A model generated the notes under the pieces. That model was given only the letters and a program-made list of their open reading frames with translations. It was not told the DNA's origin and made no database searches. A stretch of 64,000 nt of DNA from Bagarius yarrelli (lineage: Eukaryota; Chordata; Actinopteri; Siluriformes; Sisoridae): NCBI GenBank assembly GCA_005784505.1, contig VCAZ01000035.1:533501-597500 (forward strand), given 5' to 3'. A program made the translations under genes and the position numbers. How positions within the stretch are numbered: position 1 is the stretch's first letter; every line of letters begins with the position of its first letter. Positions 49,445 through 61,709 of this stretch are shown here, piece by piece.

Positions 49445-50410
49445 CTACATTGTAGCTTGTTTCCGTTGTGTTTTCGGCTTGTTTCTGTTGTTTTCAGGTT
49501 TTTTCCGTTGTGCTTTCGGCTTGATTCTGTTGTGTTTTCGAGTTGTTTCCAATGTGTTTCGGCTTGTTTTTGTTGTTTTCAGGTTGTTTCTGTTATTGTT
49601 TTCGGCTTGTTTCCATTGTGTTTTCGGCTTGATTCCGTTGTATTTTCGGCTTGATTCCGTTGTGTTTTCGGCTTGTTTCTGTTGTGTTTTCGGCTTGTTT
49701 CTATTGTGTTTTCGGCTTGATTCCGTTGTATTTTCGGCTTGATTCCGTTGTGTTTCGGCTTGTTTCTGTTGTGTTTTCGGGTTGTTTCAATTGTGTTGTG
49801 GCTTATTTTGGCTGTGTTCCGGCTCGTTTCTGTTGGGTTTTTCCGACTTGACTTTTGTGTTTCTGTTGTTTTCGGCTTGTTTCTGTTGTGTTTTGACTTG
49901 TTTCTGTTGTTTTCGGCTTGTTTCTGTTTTCTCTGTTGTGTTTTCGGCTTGTTTCTGTTGTTTTCGGCTTGTTTCTTGTTGCGGTGTTTTTGACTTGTTT
50001 CTGTTGTGTTTTTTTGACTTGTTTTCTGTTGTTTTCTGGCTTTGTTTCTGTGTTGTGTTTTCGGCTTGTTTCTGTTGTTTTTCGGCTTTTTTCTGTTGTT
50101 TTTGACTTGTTTCTGTTGTGTTTTGGTCTGTTTTACTTGTTTCTGTTGTGTTTTCCGGCTTGTTCTGTTTGTGTTTTCGGCCTGTTTCTTCTGTTTTCGT
50201 TTTTTTTCGGCTTGTTTCTGTTGTGTTTTTGACTTGTTTCTGTTGTTTTCGGCTTGTTTCTGTTGTGTTTCGGCTTGTTTCTGTTGTGTTTCCGACTTGT
50301 TTCTGTTGTTTTCGGCTTGTTTCTGTTGTGTTTCCGACTCGTTTCTGTTGTTTTCGGCCTGTTTCTGTTGTGTTTCGGCTTGTTTCCGCTGTGTTCCAAC
50401 TTAAATTCTT
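49445..50410. repeat. ~1-kb T-rich minisatellite, 20-22-bp unit
   Basis: About 45 units of TTCGGCTTGTTTCTGTTGTG type, alternating 20- and 22-bp lengths (TTGTTTTCGG versus TTGTGTTTTCGG), with TGACTTG and TTGATTCCG variants. The + strand is almost free of A, and the basic unit has no stop codon in any frame. This explains the many overlapping Phe/Val/Cys- and Asn/Thr/Lys-rich frames. A 'tgttgtgaactt' phrase occurs just outside both ends (49411 and 50412). Confidence 0.95.
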
Positions 50411-50419
50411 TGTGTTGTG

Positions 50420-51892
50420 AACTTGTGTCTGCTTTTTAAACGTCGTTGTGTTGTGCACTACTGGGCCACCGTAGTCACTTGGATTCAAGTGTAGACAACA
50501 GAGTTGCAACAAACAACAGATAGAAGAAACATAAAACTAAATAACCTGTCAGTGTTAACAATGATTTGTTTCAATTACTTAAGTAATAATAATAACACAA
50601 TATGTAAAGAATCTCTTTATTCCCACTGTACTAAATTTTAGTGTCTTATACATAGACACTTCCCATACCTACTAAACAATACACAATAAATACATGATAA
50701 AATTGTCATTCTGGTACATCTTGTTGTTTATATAACCCTAAATCCTTTTACATGAAATATTATAGGCTATAAATATTGTAAGGCTAATGGCAAACAATCA
50801 CTTTATAAAATAGGACCTTTTATAGTAAATGTTTATGCATTATTATTGCAGTTCCATAATCAACCATTTCAGCTCTAACTACACAACACTGGACCGATTA
50901 TTTTCAGTAAAACTTACTTTATAATCCCACAATCCAAGTTTGTTTCCTTGTGTTTTTTTTATTATTTGCTTGGTTAGTCCTTTTGCAGTTCTGATAGACA
51001 AGATAGAAGTCAGTAAAATAGAGACTGTGAGATACTAAAAAAAATGACATGCTGTCCTTTTATCATCACACGCACCTAGTGGAGATAATGGAAAATCCTT
51101 GTTCTCTGTTATTTTTCGTGCCACGGTCTCTTTATTTTGTTGGCACTTTTTATTTTTTTTTTAAAGAAGAAGATTTGGCAAGCGCAGAATCTAAAGGAGA
51201 AATGCAGAAACAACGTGATAGAGAACAGAGGTCAAAAAAGTATAAAAAAATTCCCAGTATCATAATTAAACAAGCCAATATGGTATTTTATTATACACCA
51301 GGAACCGCACGAGGAAAGCTACATTCTGGTTCATATATATATTTCGCATTTGCTTTAAAAGCCATACCAGATACCATACCAGATACTTCACTACTGTGAG
51401 TGATATCTATAATGCATGATAATTCTTTAGTTTCATGTAAACATTAAGTAAAGCTCTTGACCTATATCGGTATAATTTTAATGTGCACCTCCACATGAAG
51501 AGCTGATTATATAGCTGAATCGATGTGCAGTCGTACAGGTACTTCTAAAGTAGACAGTAAGTGTGGATGTGATGATGAAAAAACACGGGGCGTGATCCTA
51601 ACACTGCAGTGGCAGTGCTGGGTGTTAATTATTTGGTTACATAAACTGCTAAAATATGCGAATAACAATTTAAGGGGGTAGGTACGAGTGCCGATTTTTT
51701 TTTTTAGCAAACTGAAACACTAAAAATATGGCTAAGATAAGAGTCTGAGCAAAAAAAACCCCAGGAAGGTATTTATATCAGGGCTATCAGGAACAAAAAA
51801 AGATTCTTAACAAAAGAACTGAAAGAGTTGAAGACAGAACACAAGACAGGTGTGGACAAACACAGGAAATGACATAGAAGGCTTTATTTTTT
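50420..51892. other. ntrk3: Intronic stretch, nothing recognised
   Basis: AT-rich, no gene or named repeat. A 116-codon frame at 51049 has no recognisable domain. Confidence 0.45.
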
Positions 51893-52065
51893 TCCCCCCA
51901 AATACATTTACAGCACAGTGAAACACTTTTCTTCACATATCCCAGCTTAGAAGGTTGAGTTCAGAGCGCAGGGTCACTCGTAATGCTGGAGCAGGGATGC
52001 TGTTTATGGTCAGCTTTAGCAGTACACTAACAACCCCTAATCATCGAAGCCATCACTCCTGTAGT
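51893..52065 (-). mobile_element. Family C SINE, degenerate, minus strand
   Basis: 'acatttacagcacagtgaaa' and 'cttcacatatcccagctta' are the complement of the family C 3' part at 6.5 kb; the head is lost. Confidence 0.55.
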
Positions 52066-52223
52066 AAAAAAAAAAACCCAAGTGGGGCAACAGAGTAGAA
52101 AGTTTAGAATTATATGAGAGGGGTATGGCAGCTGGCAGTAAATGTCCATAATAAATGTAAAACTGCATTGTGCTCATTAAAATGTCGCATTTTAAATATG
52201 TGTCTGTTTAGTGCAGCTGTATT

Positions 52224-52358
52224 TGAATAGGAGGATTGGATTGCAAATTCCCAGCACCGCCAAGTTACCCCTGCTGGGCCCCTTAGCAGGGCTCTTTACC
52301 CTTAACTGCTCAGTTGTATGAATGAATCTACCATATGCTGTGATTGTAATCTCCACTC
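52224..52358 (+). mobile_element. Degenerate family B SINE
   Basis: 'attcccagcaccgccaagtt', 'ctgctgggccccttagcagg' and 'ctgctcagttgtatgaatga' are clear; head and most of the tail are deleted. Confidence 0.75.
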
Positions 52359-53396
52359 AGAAACATTGAAAAGTCTAGACGCCTGTGAGTTTTTGTTCTA
52401 GACACTTCCTTAACCTTAGTTGCACACGTTTACTTGAATTGTTCTCATCTAAAGATATGCATGAGACGTTTTTTTTTTTCCTACTTGTTCTTAATGCGTC
52501 TAGACTGTCTTACCGTCTGACATTATGACAGCTGAGATCCCACAGTGTGACACAGGGTTCATGTTCGTACAGTCTGACGGGCAACAAAAAAAAAGGCTAT
52601 TAAAAAATCACACTTTGTAAACCTGGCTAAATTCAGGTATTTATTTACTTTCAGTCTTCTCAAATTGATGTAAGAATTTTGTAACCCTCTGCCTGGTACT
52701 TGTTGCTGTGGGAAAACCAAAAACTAAAAAATTGTTTGTTTTCAGTTGAAGGACCACATGACTGCATCAAATGACCAAAAATGTGTCACAGTTTTGAAAA
52801 ACTTCTACCAAAAATATGAATATAAATATAAAGGGGTGGTTTATTTATCCATAGTAACTGCCTAGTTCGAGTTATGACATGGATTAAACTAAGATTTCAC
52901 AGTTTATCTATAAATCTTAAACATTAGATTATCGATGTTGTACATAAACATAACTTCTTTAATGAAAAAAGCTAAAATGTTTCTGAAATCCTGACCGATG
53001 AAAGTCAGTTGTAATTTCAGGAAGATTTTTGGTTTGGTGTATGTACATTAAAAATAGAAATTAAATAATAAGGATAGGTAGAATTACAAAATAGCACGGC
53101 TCGTTTTGAAGGAAATTGTAAATGTTGCATATTAGCATCCGAATTATGTTGATTCTGCCTTCAAGCATTGGGCAACACCTGTTCTCTGGATGTTACGCTT
53201 GGACCAAAACAAATAAATGAAACCCAACTCTGTTCTATAAAAAATAAAGTTTTTATTTCTGGTTTCAAAGTGGCAGCCATATGTTTAGCATGTGCAAAAG
53301 GGTCTGGTATGTTTCGGATTAGCTTTTTTGCTCCTTATTAACTTCTTCAAACAAAACTCTTTAATAAGTGTTGATGATAGAATTCTACAAACCACC
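52359..53396. other. ntrk3: Intronic stretch, nothing recognised
   Basis: No gene, RNA or nameable element in about 1 kb. Confidence 0.45.
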
Positions 53397-53493
53397 GTTG
53401 CACCACTGCTGGACCCCTGAACGAGTCCATTAACCCTCAACTGCTTAGTTGTTTAAATACCAGAAGTCGTTATGAATAAATATTGTAAATGAA
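53397..53493 (+). mobile_element. 5'-truncated family B SINE remnant
   Basis: 'gcaccactgctggacccctg', 'ttaaccctcaactgcttag', then an eroded tail 'gtcgttatgaataaatattg'. Confidence 0.7.
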
Positions 53494-55163
53494 AAACCTT
53501 TTGTTTTCAGTCCGGTGATGGAAGAAACATTAAAATAAGCTTAAGGTGTCAAAGGGTTCATTTAAGTATGTTTTTGTTATTAACTTATTATAGTGCATAG
53601 ACACAGAGGAGAAATAAGCCAGAATTCTGACAGGATTGGATATCAGACACTCTGTATGTAGAAGATTTTTAGATAAAAAAGCAATCCCAGTAAAGGAAAA
53701 AAAAAGTAGCTGCAGTACACAAACCGTATTGATTTTCCGACTTAAGATCGGAAACCCAAAAACTTAATCTTTTTTTGCATTGCTTTTTACTTGACTTTGT
53801 TTCTTTAACAACCAAAGAACTGTTGCGAACGATTAAATGCCAACTTCACATCAGAAGTGAATGAAATTCTGTGTTGCACTCTAGTTCATCAGCGCATTTG
53901 TTAAATGCTCAATTTTTTTTAAAGGTTTATTTCCTATTTACTACTAAAACAGAAAATCACAATATAAAACCTTGACTGCAAAGTTAGACTACAAAACTCT
54001 TCAGACATCAGCAAATATTTGGGCTTATTTAGAGAGATGCAAAAATGTCATGGCTTAAATTAATGTTTTAGTGGTAAAAGCCATAAAAGTACGTTGCTCT
54101 GGAAAGCATTTCAGAACTAAGCAAATAGGAAAAAAAAAAAAAACTGTCTTAGAAACAGGTACAGAGTTTCACAAAGCAAGGATATTTTATACTCTAACTG
54201 TTGTAGAACCTTGGCTGTTATGGACGCAAAAGTAAAAACAAGAATGTAAAGAACACTTCACAATATCTGTTCGATAAGTGGTTCTGGAGTTTTTGTACGG
54301 AACTTATCTAGTCCCTAAAGCATCCCGGACTTTTCCTGGATAAGCGCTTGTGCAACGCCAGACCTCAGATTGAAAAGAACATAGATTATTAAACAAATTT
54401 TTAATTAAACAAAGTCGTTAATCATCTTCATGAATAAATAACCAGGAACAAACCAATGTAAAGTGTAAACTAGAAGACAAACTTCACCACAATCAAAGAT
54501 GAGATAATGCTTTTAATTGGATTGGGGTGATTTTATTATTATCTCTTGGATTTCATGCAGTGTTTTTGCGGCAAGCCAACAGGGAGGCATAGTGGTTAGC
54601 ACTATCGCTAACAACATCATTAACAATGGTCAAACGTTTATCACACTTATGCATTTATTTATCACACAAACCCCCCGCATAACCCCGCAGCATTACCATA
54701 AACACATTTTCACATAACCAGCAGTTTATAGATGTATTATTCCAAACCAGGGTTGCCAGATTCTAGTTAAAATTCATATCCAAAAGCACATTTTATCTGT
54801 ATGGACTATGCCATACTTCTTATTTTATCTCTTTGTCTTTGCACTACAGTATATCATACATAGATACATTAAAGCCACTTACCACCTGCATGTTTACATT
54901 GTTTTTTATAAATCGTCAAGTTTGGCTATACACTTTTCTTTTCATGACCTAATTTGGTGCAAAATATGTTAACCTGACACTGCTTTAGCTCTAAATATTT
55001 ATTTTTGTGTGCGGCACATGGGCTGTAATTCTCGTCTCAGTGGACCCATTAGCACTTCTTGTAGCTCACATTTTGACCACTGCTATAATAATATATTAGA
55101 CCTATAACAAACAATGATTGCACAACTTCTAGATTATTATTCCATTTAGCCACAATAGTATTA
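53494..55163. other. ntrk3: Intronic stretch, nothing recognised
   Basis: AT-rich DNA without a gene or nameable element. Confidence 0.45.
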
Positions 55164-55170
55164 GAGTTTA

Positions 55171-55426
55171 TTGTAGGGCAGCAATGGCTTAGTGATTAGC
55201 ATTGTTGCCTCACAGCAAGAATGTCCCAGGTTTGTATCCCAGGCAGAGGCCTTTCTGTTTGGAGTTTGCATGTTCTCCCCAGACTTGCCTGGGTTTATTC
55301 TGGGCACTCTGGTGTGTGGTATGAGACCCTGGTGACCTGTCCAGGGTGTATTACTGCCTTTTACCCAATGACAGCTAGGATAGACTCCATGATTAAAAGT
55401 AAGCAGGTTTAGGCAGTGGATGGATG
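55171..55426 (+). mobile_element. Family A SINE, internally deleted
   Basis: Box A 'atggcttagtgattagca', 'tgcctcacagcaagaatgtc', 'ggagtttgcatgttctcccc', then a jump to 'gacctgtccagggtgtatta' and a (GGAT)n tail. GAGTTTA at 55164-55170 and 55427-55433 is the likely target duplication. Confidence 0.8.
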
Positions 55427-55433
55427 GAGTTTA

Positions 55434-55578
55434 GTGTGATAATGTTAGGTGAGGTCTGGGGCACAGTTGGTGTCCCAGTTGGACCCAAAGGTGTTCAGTA
55501 TGGTTGAAGTCAGGGCTTGGTGCAAGACACTCAAATACTTTTACACCAACCTTGGCAAGCCATGTTTTCATGGAGCTT
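55434..55578 (-). mobile_element. Tc1-like transposase C-terminal fragment
   Basis: The minus strand reads MKTWLAKVGVKVFECLAPSP then DFNHTEHLWVQLG. This carries the SPDxNxxEHLW signature around the third catalytic residue of Tc1-like DDE/D transposases. It is the coding-strand key to the family at 1.5, 12.2 and 45.6 kb. Fragment only. Confidence 0.7.
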
Positions 55579-55579
55579 A

Positions 55580-55610
55580 GATAGATGGATGGATGATTAG
55601 ACAGACAGAC

Positions 55611-55686
<76 letters not shown>
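55580..55686. repeat. (GATA)n microsatellite with GACA/GAAA edge
   Basis: GATG, GACA and GAAA units precede about 17 perfect GATA units. Confidence 0.96.
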
Positions 55687-56658
55687 TTTTTCATGATATT
55701 GCTGTTTTCTTATGAATTGACCTTTTCTTCCAAACTCAGATATCTTGCGCATCCAGGATAAGCTGCATATACCACTGTGTGTTGTTAAAAATCAACTGCA
55801 ATTTGGTTTTAAGGCAGGCGGCTTAGTGTGCTGCTGAGCTCATTTTAGAGTGAGCCCACCATCAAGGCTCTTTGGGGAAATTACAGGCCTAAGGAGGCTG
55901 TCTGAAACCACGGGCCAGTAAAGCACGGTGGCCTCTCCTGTATTACATTAACCGCAGTGCAACTCATTTGTAAAGTGTCACCCTCTTCCCTGCTGTAAAC
56001 AGAAACATTAAATCTGCCAGATCCATTGCGCAGAAGTCTGCTTTCAGGGGCTCATATGCCTGCCAGGGTGTGGATGAGCACAGCAGTGTGAACGTGCATG
56101 CAACTGAGAAGGGTCTTTTTAGGTATGTGGAGTTTGTCTGTCAGCAGAATATGGAATTTCTCTGTGCTGTTTCTCGCTTCTGTCTAGGTTGCCTTTGTTT
56201 TAGAAGAAATGAAGCGTCAAGGCATTTTATGTCCTCTGACATTCATTGGATCTCATAGTACATTTTTTTCAGATGGTGTTTAGAATACTAATCAATACAA
56301 AGAGTTTACTGCAGCGGATAACGTATAGCATGTGTTGTTGCTTTGATTGTGACCTCAGTGGGTCTGGAAAACTGATTGATTGGCTCTAATTACTTGTGTG
56401 GTTGTGTGGTTTGCCAGCAATCGCTCCCTTAGGCTGTCTCATTTAGCCAGAAAGAATTGCAGCTGTTGGTTCCTATGCTGTGTATATATATATATTTCAC
56501 AGGTGTACCAGAGACTTTTATTTTTGCATTATTCAAAACCACAGGGACCCTCCAGTGAAAAAATGCACCCAGCATCGAGACACAAATATTTCCATCCTCT
56601 GCTGAATAAATTGGTGTCAATAGCATTCAGATTTTTCCCCCCTCTGTTTTCTTTGCAG
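55687..56658. other. ntrk3: 3' end of ntrk3 intron 1
   Basis: Apparently single-copy sequence leading to the exon 2 acceptor, with a short (TA)n at 56482. No additional exon seen. Confidence 0.5.
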
Positions 56659-56733
56659 ACACATAGAGAACTGGACAGGACTGCAGATCCTGAAGGATGT
56701 CGACATGGAGCTGTACACTGGACTACAGCGGCT
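56659..56733 (+). CDS. ntrk3: TrkC exon 2 (leucine-rich repeat)
   Basis: 75-nt exon. Its first base completes codon 80 (ATA, Ile); then HIENWTGLQILKDVDMELYT and GLQR follow, ending with two bases of a Leu codon. This matches the first leucine-rich repeat of TrkC (HIENW and VDMELYTGLQ are diagnostic). Asn84 in NWT is a glycosylation sequon. The acceptor is 'ttttctttgcag' (AG at 56657-56658) and the donor GTGAGT at 56734-56739. 75 nt and phase 2-2 are the usual size and phase for this Trk LRR exon. Part of the extracellular neurotrophin receptor. Confidence 0.96.
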
Positions 56734-57118
56734 GTGAGTATAACACTAATGCATTAGTACCTTATATTAATATTCTGTGAATATAATCTTAGATTGTTTT
56801 CACACTTTTATACCCAGTGATTACAGCTAAATCAATTTGTATGCATAATTCATAACTCATCCAAGACTGAAACATTTCTGTCTGTTACGTTTCAATCTTT
56901 TCCTGTAATTTGTACTTTAATCGCACAACGATGTTTGTACTTTACATTCTGCCCCTTTTGGAAACAAAAATGAATGCATGTTCCTTTGCCCCTGTTAATA
57001 CGGTGTTGATAAGTGTTTTGTAGCCCAGATACCCAAAAATATAGGTGGTGTTTAATCATTCAAGAACATGAATGACTGCATGAATATACAGTCTCTGCTA
57101 GAAAGAAATAAGCCCGGC

Positions 57119-57315
57119 TTACATTTACATTTACAGCATTAGGAAGACACCCTTATCCAGAGCGACTCACATTTATTTCATTTATACAACTGACCAATTG
57201 GGGGTTAAGGGCCTTGCTTAGGGGCCCAGCAGTGGTGGCTTGGTGGAGCTGGGAATCGAACCCACAATCGTCATGTTGGAAGTTTAACACCTTAACCATG
57301 AGCTACCACTTCTAT
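57119..57315 (-). mobile_element. Family B SINE, near full length, minus strand
   Basis: Tail complement 'acatttacatttacagcatt', body complement 'ggggttaagggccttgctta', box-B complement GGGAATCGAACCC and head complement 'acaccttaaccatgagctac'. Confidence 0.88.
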
Positions 57316-59039
57316 CATAACACACTGTGGATTTTCATACAGCCATTGTCAGTACTGTCGAACATATTTCCGAAACAATCCACTTTAACAGCATCAGTCA
57401 ACAGCAATAGTCTTACCTGAATCTGAAAAAGGCTTATAATCTTTGCAAGCATTTTGTGGTCTGCCTGCTGGGTTTTACGGAAAACTGAGCACTATTCCTT
57501 GTCTTTCTTGAATACTAGACTTCACCCTGAATATCTAAAAGTCATTCAATTTCCTCTTAAGATTCCCACCACTGTGAAACAGGAAATGATATGACAGGGT
57601 AAACCAATCACATTTTTTCGACTTCTAGCTCTTTCTCTTAAAGTGCACCTCAGGCTGCTTTTGAGAGATTGCTATTCTGGACAGCATCCAGGTTTGAAAA
57701 CCGCTTTCACACTCAGCCAAGCATACCCAAACAAGAGCGCAAATGGCATGGCATCTAGAAATAGCTTAATTGTGGAAAAACTGATTGGACTCATTTGATC
57801 CACCCTCAGTTACAAAAACTAACAGCTGATTAAGCCTATAGGGGTTATGTGCTGAATTAAAAAATGGCAAATCTTATTAATCAGGCCATTTAGAACAACT
57901 GCTCTGAAAGTGAGGCCTCTGAACCGTCATGATGCCATACTGGAAATCACAGCCAATAAATAATAATACGGTTCGTAGTGCAAACACTGGTTTACAAAGA
58001 GTTTTTGGCCACTACACAAATAATAATTCCTGATTGAGAACATATAGGTATATATAAACCCCCATATTATGACAACTTTACTAGAACAAACATTAAAGCT
58101 ATTTACTATAGGTCCCCTGCCAATTTCCCTAATCCCACAACCAACGTCATGCTGGCCATCAACACGTCCCACGTCCTTTTACTTTCATATACTGTCCTCA
58201 CCCCCCAAAAAAACAGTGCAGTCCATTTTTTTTCTTGATAATCCCTCATAAGAAGGAACAAGTGATGGATCCCTGGTCCGATTTGCATTTTTCTCATTAG
58301 CGTTGCATTCTTCGCTTGCCCCTGCTCTCCAAGTGCACCCTTTGCCTTAGGGGTGACTCATACTTCCGCATCTGAGTCAAACGCCAAACCCACTTGAGGT
58401 CGACGTATCATCATTTTGTGTTTAAATCCTTAAGGAAACATTCCCCAAACTCTCATTAGTTAAGAGAGGCAGCCAGAGAGGTAATTATCCCTGTATTGGG
58501 ACAGGCTGTGACAGTATAGTTTTCTGTTACTGACCAGTCTGATTGATTTATTGTAGATGTAAATTTGAATTTGGATAAAGATTGGTGGAAATTTGTATAG
58601 GAGACTAAAAGTTGAAAAAGGAATAATCTGCGGTGACAGAAAAGATCCTTGACATTGTTATTCAATATGTAGGTACTTTAATGGGAACATTGAGAATTCG
58701 AATTAAAAACCATTTAAGGGGTAATATGGGTTTTATCAGTCTCTTTGGTTTTTTAAACCAGTTTAAACTGGATATTTGCTATAGTTCATTTTTTTCTTTT
58801 ATTTTCTTACATGTTTTTGTCTCACTCACTTTTTAATATTCTTTTCTTTGGTGCTTAAAAGAAAAGCTCGTGTTGTACAATTATATTTCTTTAATGTATT
58901 TTGTATTGTTTGAATCTATAGTTTTGGATGCACATCTATATTCAAAACCTATAATTAAAGAAATTGTGTAAAAAGCTTAGCTAAAAAACTTTTATATTTT
59001 ACTACAACAGATTAAAAGCGGATCAAAAGAAGCTAAAAA
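57316..59039. other. ntrk3: Intron 2 stretch, nothing recognised
   Basis: No exon or nameable repeat in about 1.7 kb. Confidence 0.45.
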
Positions 59040-59220
59040 CATTTTTTTTTCAATTCATCATTTTAATTTCACTTTCAGTGATAATTATCTGCAAATAAGC
59101 TAACCGCACGATAAACTAGAATGGTTGCTAAATAGTTATATGCCGTGTTGGGCAGTGGCGTGGTTACAAGTAGCGAAGCTACTAGTTTAACTACATTTCT
59201 GTGTGGTTGAGCATTACATC
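59040..59220 (+). repeat. Interspersed repeat shared with 62.83 kb
   Basis: 'aatttcactttcagtgataa', 'ctagaatggttgctaaatag', 'gtgttgggcag' and 'aactacatttctgtgtgg' recur in the same order at 62830-62985. The phrase GTGTTGGGCAG is common at the ends of fish MITEs; class uncertain. Confidence 0.7.
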
Positions 59221-59930
59221 CCATTTCTCCTTGTCTACGTTCTCTGATTCAGAGTTGTCCTTTTTGAGTTTATGCTGACTATTAGATTAGAGAACCATAA
59301 CTCTAGTCTCAGGCCATTTATAACCCTCCACATATTGGCACAAAAGGACAACTGGCACCACTTGCATCCTAGTTTATACTGTCCATGCTCATATTTCTGA
59401 ATAAATTAAACAAACAGAAAAGAAACATGTTCTAAATCAGAATCAGGGTATTAAGAATTCATATTCAGAAACCCTTCAAGTCCTTGGTAATAACAAAAAG
59501 ACCCCATGTGCACTTTCAAATACTAGGCTTTTATAATTGATGACATCATAAGTTTTCTAATGTATCCTACGCAAGGAAGTGCAGAGACATTTTGAGGGGC
59601 GAGGCTCGAGTGGAACATTATTACATGTAAGCACATGAGTCATGAATGTTAGCATGACACCTTAACTATTTTTCATGCTGTTTGTCTTTTGGATAATTAG
59701 CTGTAAATTTAAAATGCACAGGTGGTTCTGATTATCACCACTCACCTCCACATCAGAACAACTGGCCTTACTTCTGCTGCTCTCTGCCTGTCTGTCATGT
59801 CATGTCCCGAAGTATGTGTGCCACACTGCTAAGACACGGAGTCATGAAAAGACCTCGACAAGAGTCTCTGAATAGAAGTGGACCTGTAAAGTCAACAAAA
59901 TTCTTTCTACAAAAATAGCTGAAAGAAAAG

Positions 59931-61155
59931 TTAGGACACCCTACCCCTTAATAGCAAGTGTTACCCCTTTGGCTGAAATAACTTCCATGAGACGCTTTTT
60001 GTAGCCATCTACCTTTCTCTGACATCGGTCTGGGAAAAGTTTGTCCCACTCATCAATGCAGAATTTCTTCAGCTGTAAGATGTTTGAGGGGTTTCTTGCA
60101 TGTACAGCCTGTTTCAAGTCGCTCCGCAGCATCTCAATAGGATTCAGATCCGGGCTTTGACTCGACCATTCCAGGATTCTCCATTTCTTAGTTTTCAGCC
60201 AGTCCCTGGGTGGATTTTCCTTAGGCACCCTCTGATACACGGTAGAATTCATTATGGATTCTATGATAGTAAGCTGCATCTCCAAACCAGGACACTTCCA
60301 CCTCCATGTTTCACAGTTGGTATGAGGTTCTTTTTCTGGAATGCTGTATTTGGTTTATGCCAAAAATGTCCTATATTGCAGTGTTCAAATAATTAAATTC
60401 TAGACTCATCTGTCCAACATTATTCCAGATGTCCTGGTATTTGTCTACATTCTCTTTGGCAAACTTCACTCTGGCCTTCCTGTTTTTTTAGAGAGCAAAG
60501 GTTTCCTCCTTGCACACCTCCCATCGAACTTAAACTTGTGTAGTCTCTTTCTGATTGCAGAGTCATGCACTTTCACATCAACAGTAGCAACAGGTCCCAT
60601 GATGAGACTTTATATATATATAATTTTTGATGACTTCTTTTAGCATCTTGCAGTCTGCTCTCTCAGGATGAACTTGGCCAGACCTGGGCATGCTGTTTTG
60701 AATGTCCTCTACTTGTAGACTATTTTGTGGACAGTGGAATGACTGATTATAAAATCTTTTGAGATCTTTTTTAAATCATAAGCTGCTACAATCTTCTTTC
60801 TGAAGGTTTCAGACAGCTTTTTCGATCTCACCATGGTGTTCACTATCACTTCAACAGTCAAGAGCACACCAAACTTAATGTCTGAGGGCCAGTCTCATTC
60901 AAATGTGTACCTGATGTGATACACCTGTGTGTGATTTTAGACATTTTTAATGGCAAATAAATGTTGGAATGTCCTAATTTATTCCTTACCAGAAATAGTT
61001 CTTTTTTCAAAGTAAATTTTACAGAAAGTCTGTTCTTTAGTTTTAATTGTTTAGTTATTTCCTTGAACCTCTCAGTATTGCTTTAAGTTGATATTAAATA
61101 TTCATATATCCAAATATGTAAAAATAAAACCACAGGCTTTCATAGGGTGTCCTAA
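59931..61155 (-). mobile_element. Tc1-like transposon, near full length but decayed
   Basis: Exact 13-bp inverted repeats TTAGGACACCCTA at 59931-59943 and complemented at 61143-61155 bound about 1.2 kb; outer ends are eroded. The transposase is on the minus strand. An N-terminal helix-turn-helix starts at ATG 60834 (MVRSKKLSETFRKKIVAAYD) and hits a stop after VHKIVYK. The C-terminus (60285-59941) has WSSQSPDLNPIEMLRSDLKQ, covering the DDE motif region, and ends ...GVTLAIKG. In-frame stops and a frameshift between them make it inactive. Confidence 0.88.
59941..60834 (-). pseudogene. Tc1-like transposase pseudogene
   Basis: DDE/D transposase relic inside the element above. It spans about 890 nt, somewhat short of the roughly 1 kb usual for the family. 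The start codon and DNA-binding N-terminus are recognisable. The middle catalytic part is broken by stops (for example after VHKIVYK near 60712 and around 60400). The C-terminal SPDLNPIE block is open for 114 codons to the TAG at 59941. It lies antisense to ntrk3 and has no expected role in that gene. Confidence 0.85.
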
Positions 61156-61709
61156 TTTTTTTAGATGACTATATATCGAGCCTCTTTTGATGTCTATGTG
61201 TGCACGTGCCGGATCTTCTATACTACACCATGTACTACACAAGTGAACAAATAACACATTACAGCCGTGGAAAAAATGTAATCCTGTAACAGCTAGCAAT
61301 TACTTGTTAAGTGTAGTCAATTTCACCATGATCTTTCTGTAATGAAAGCAGAGGCATGACTGCGAATTTATTGCTCCAGAGGAGCCCCTATTCATTGCAG
61401 CTGCTGCAGAAAATCATCAAGGTGAAATTGTGGCCCCTGATGATACCATTATTCTAATGCTTCTCTAAAAATCAGCCTGGCAACTCCTAATGAACTGGTG
61501 GCATTCTCATTTCTGAATGGTTAACCCCTAGTCCCCTCTGCAGTAGATCAATATAAGAGGGTCTAGCGACCGAACGGACAGCTGTGTTGATGGGCATGAA
61601 AAACATGACTAACCTATTTTTGTTCTTTTTATGTTTGGTAATAGAACTGGAACCTGTTTCCACGTCTTATTTGATATGCGTGTAAAGTTCTTGTGTTTAT
61701 ATTCCCCAG

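Larger units (their letters stand above)
20510..56658 (+). other. ntrk3: ntrk3 intron 1 (~36.1 kb)
   Basis: It starts with donor GTAAGT and ends with acceptor 'ctctgttttctttgcag'. It interrupts codon 80 after its second base (AT|A, Ile). The interior is nearly all repeats and unique non-coding DNA. I found no convincing extra ntrk3 exon; one speculative nested first exon is listed at 20817-20880. Confidence 0.9.
56734..61709 (+). other. ntrk3: ntrk3 intron 2 (~5.0 kb)
   Basis: Donor GTGAGT, acceptor 'tttatattccccag'. It contains a minus-strand family B SINE, an old repeat near 59.1 kb and a decayed Tc1-like transposon. Confidence 0.92.

Noticed and set aside
49415..50512. Overlapping frames rich in Phe/Val/Cys (+) and Asn/Thr/Lys (-, 241 codons)
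   Set aside because: The minisatellite unit lacks stop codons in every frame, so long ORFs are expected without selection.
51049..51399. 116-codon frame with a Lys/Glu/Arg-rich middle
   Set aside because: No domain, no splice context, low-complexity start; likely chance.
56380..56757. 125-codon frame overlapping ntrk3 exon 2
   Set aside because: It runs through the exon in a different frame from the TrkC sequence; shadow of the real exon.
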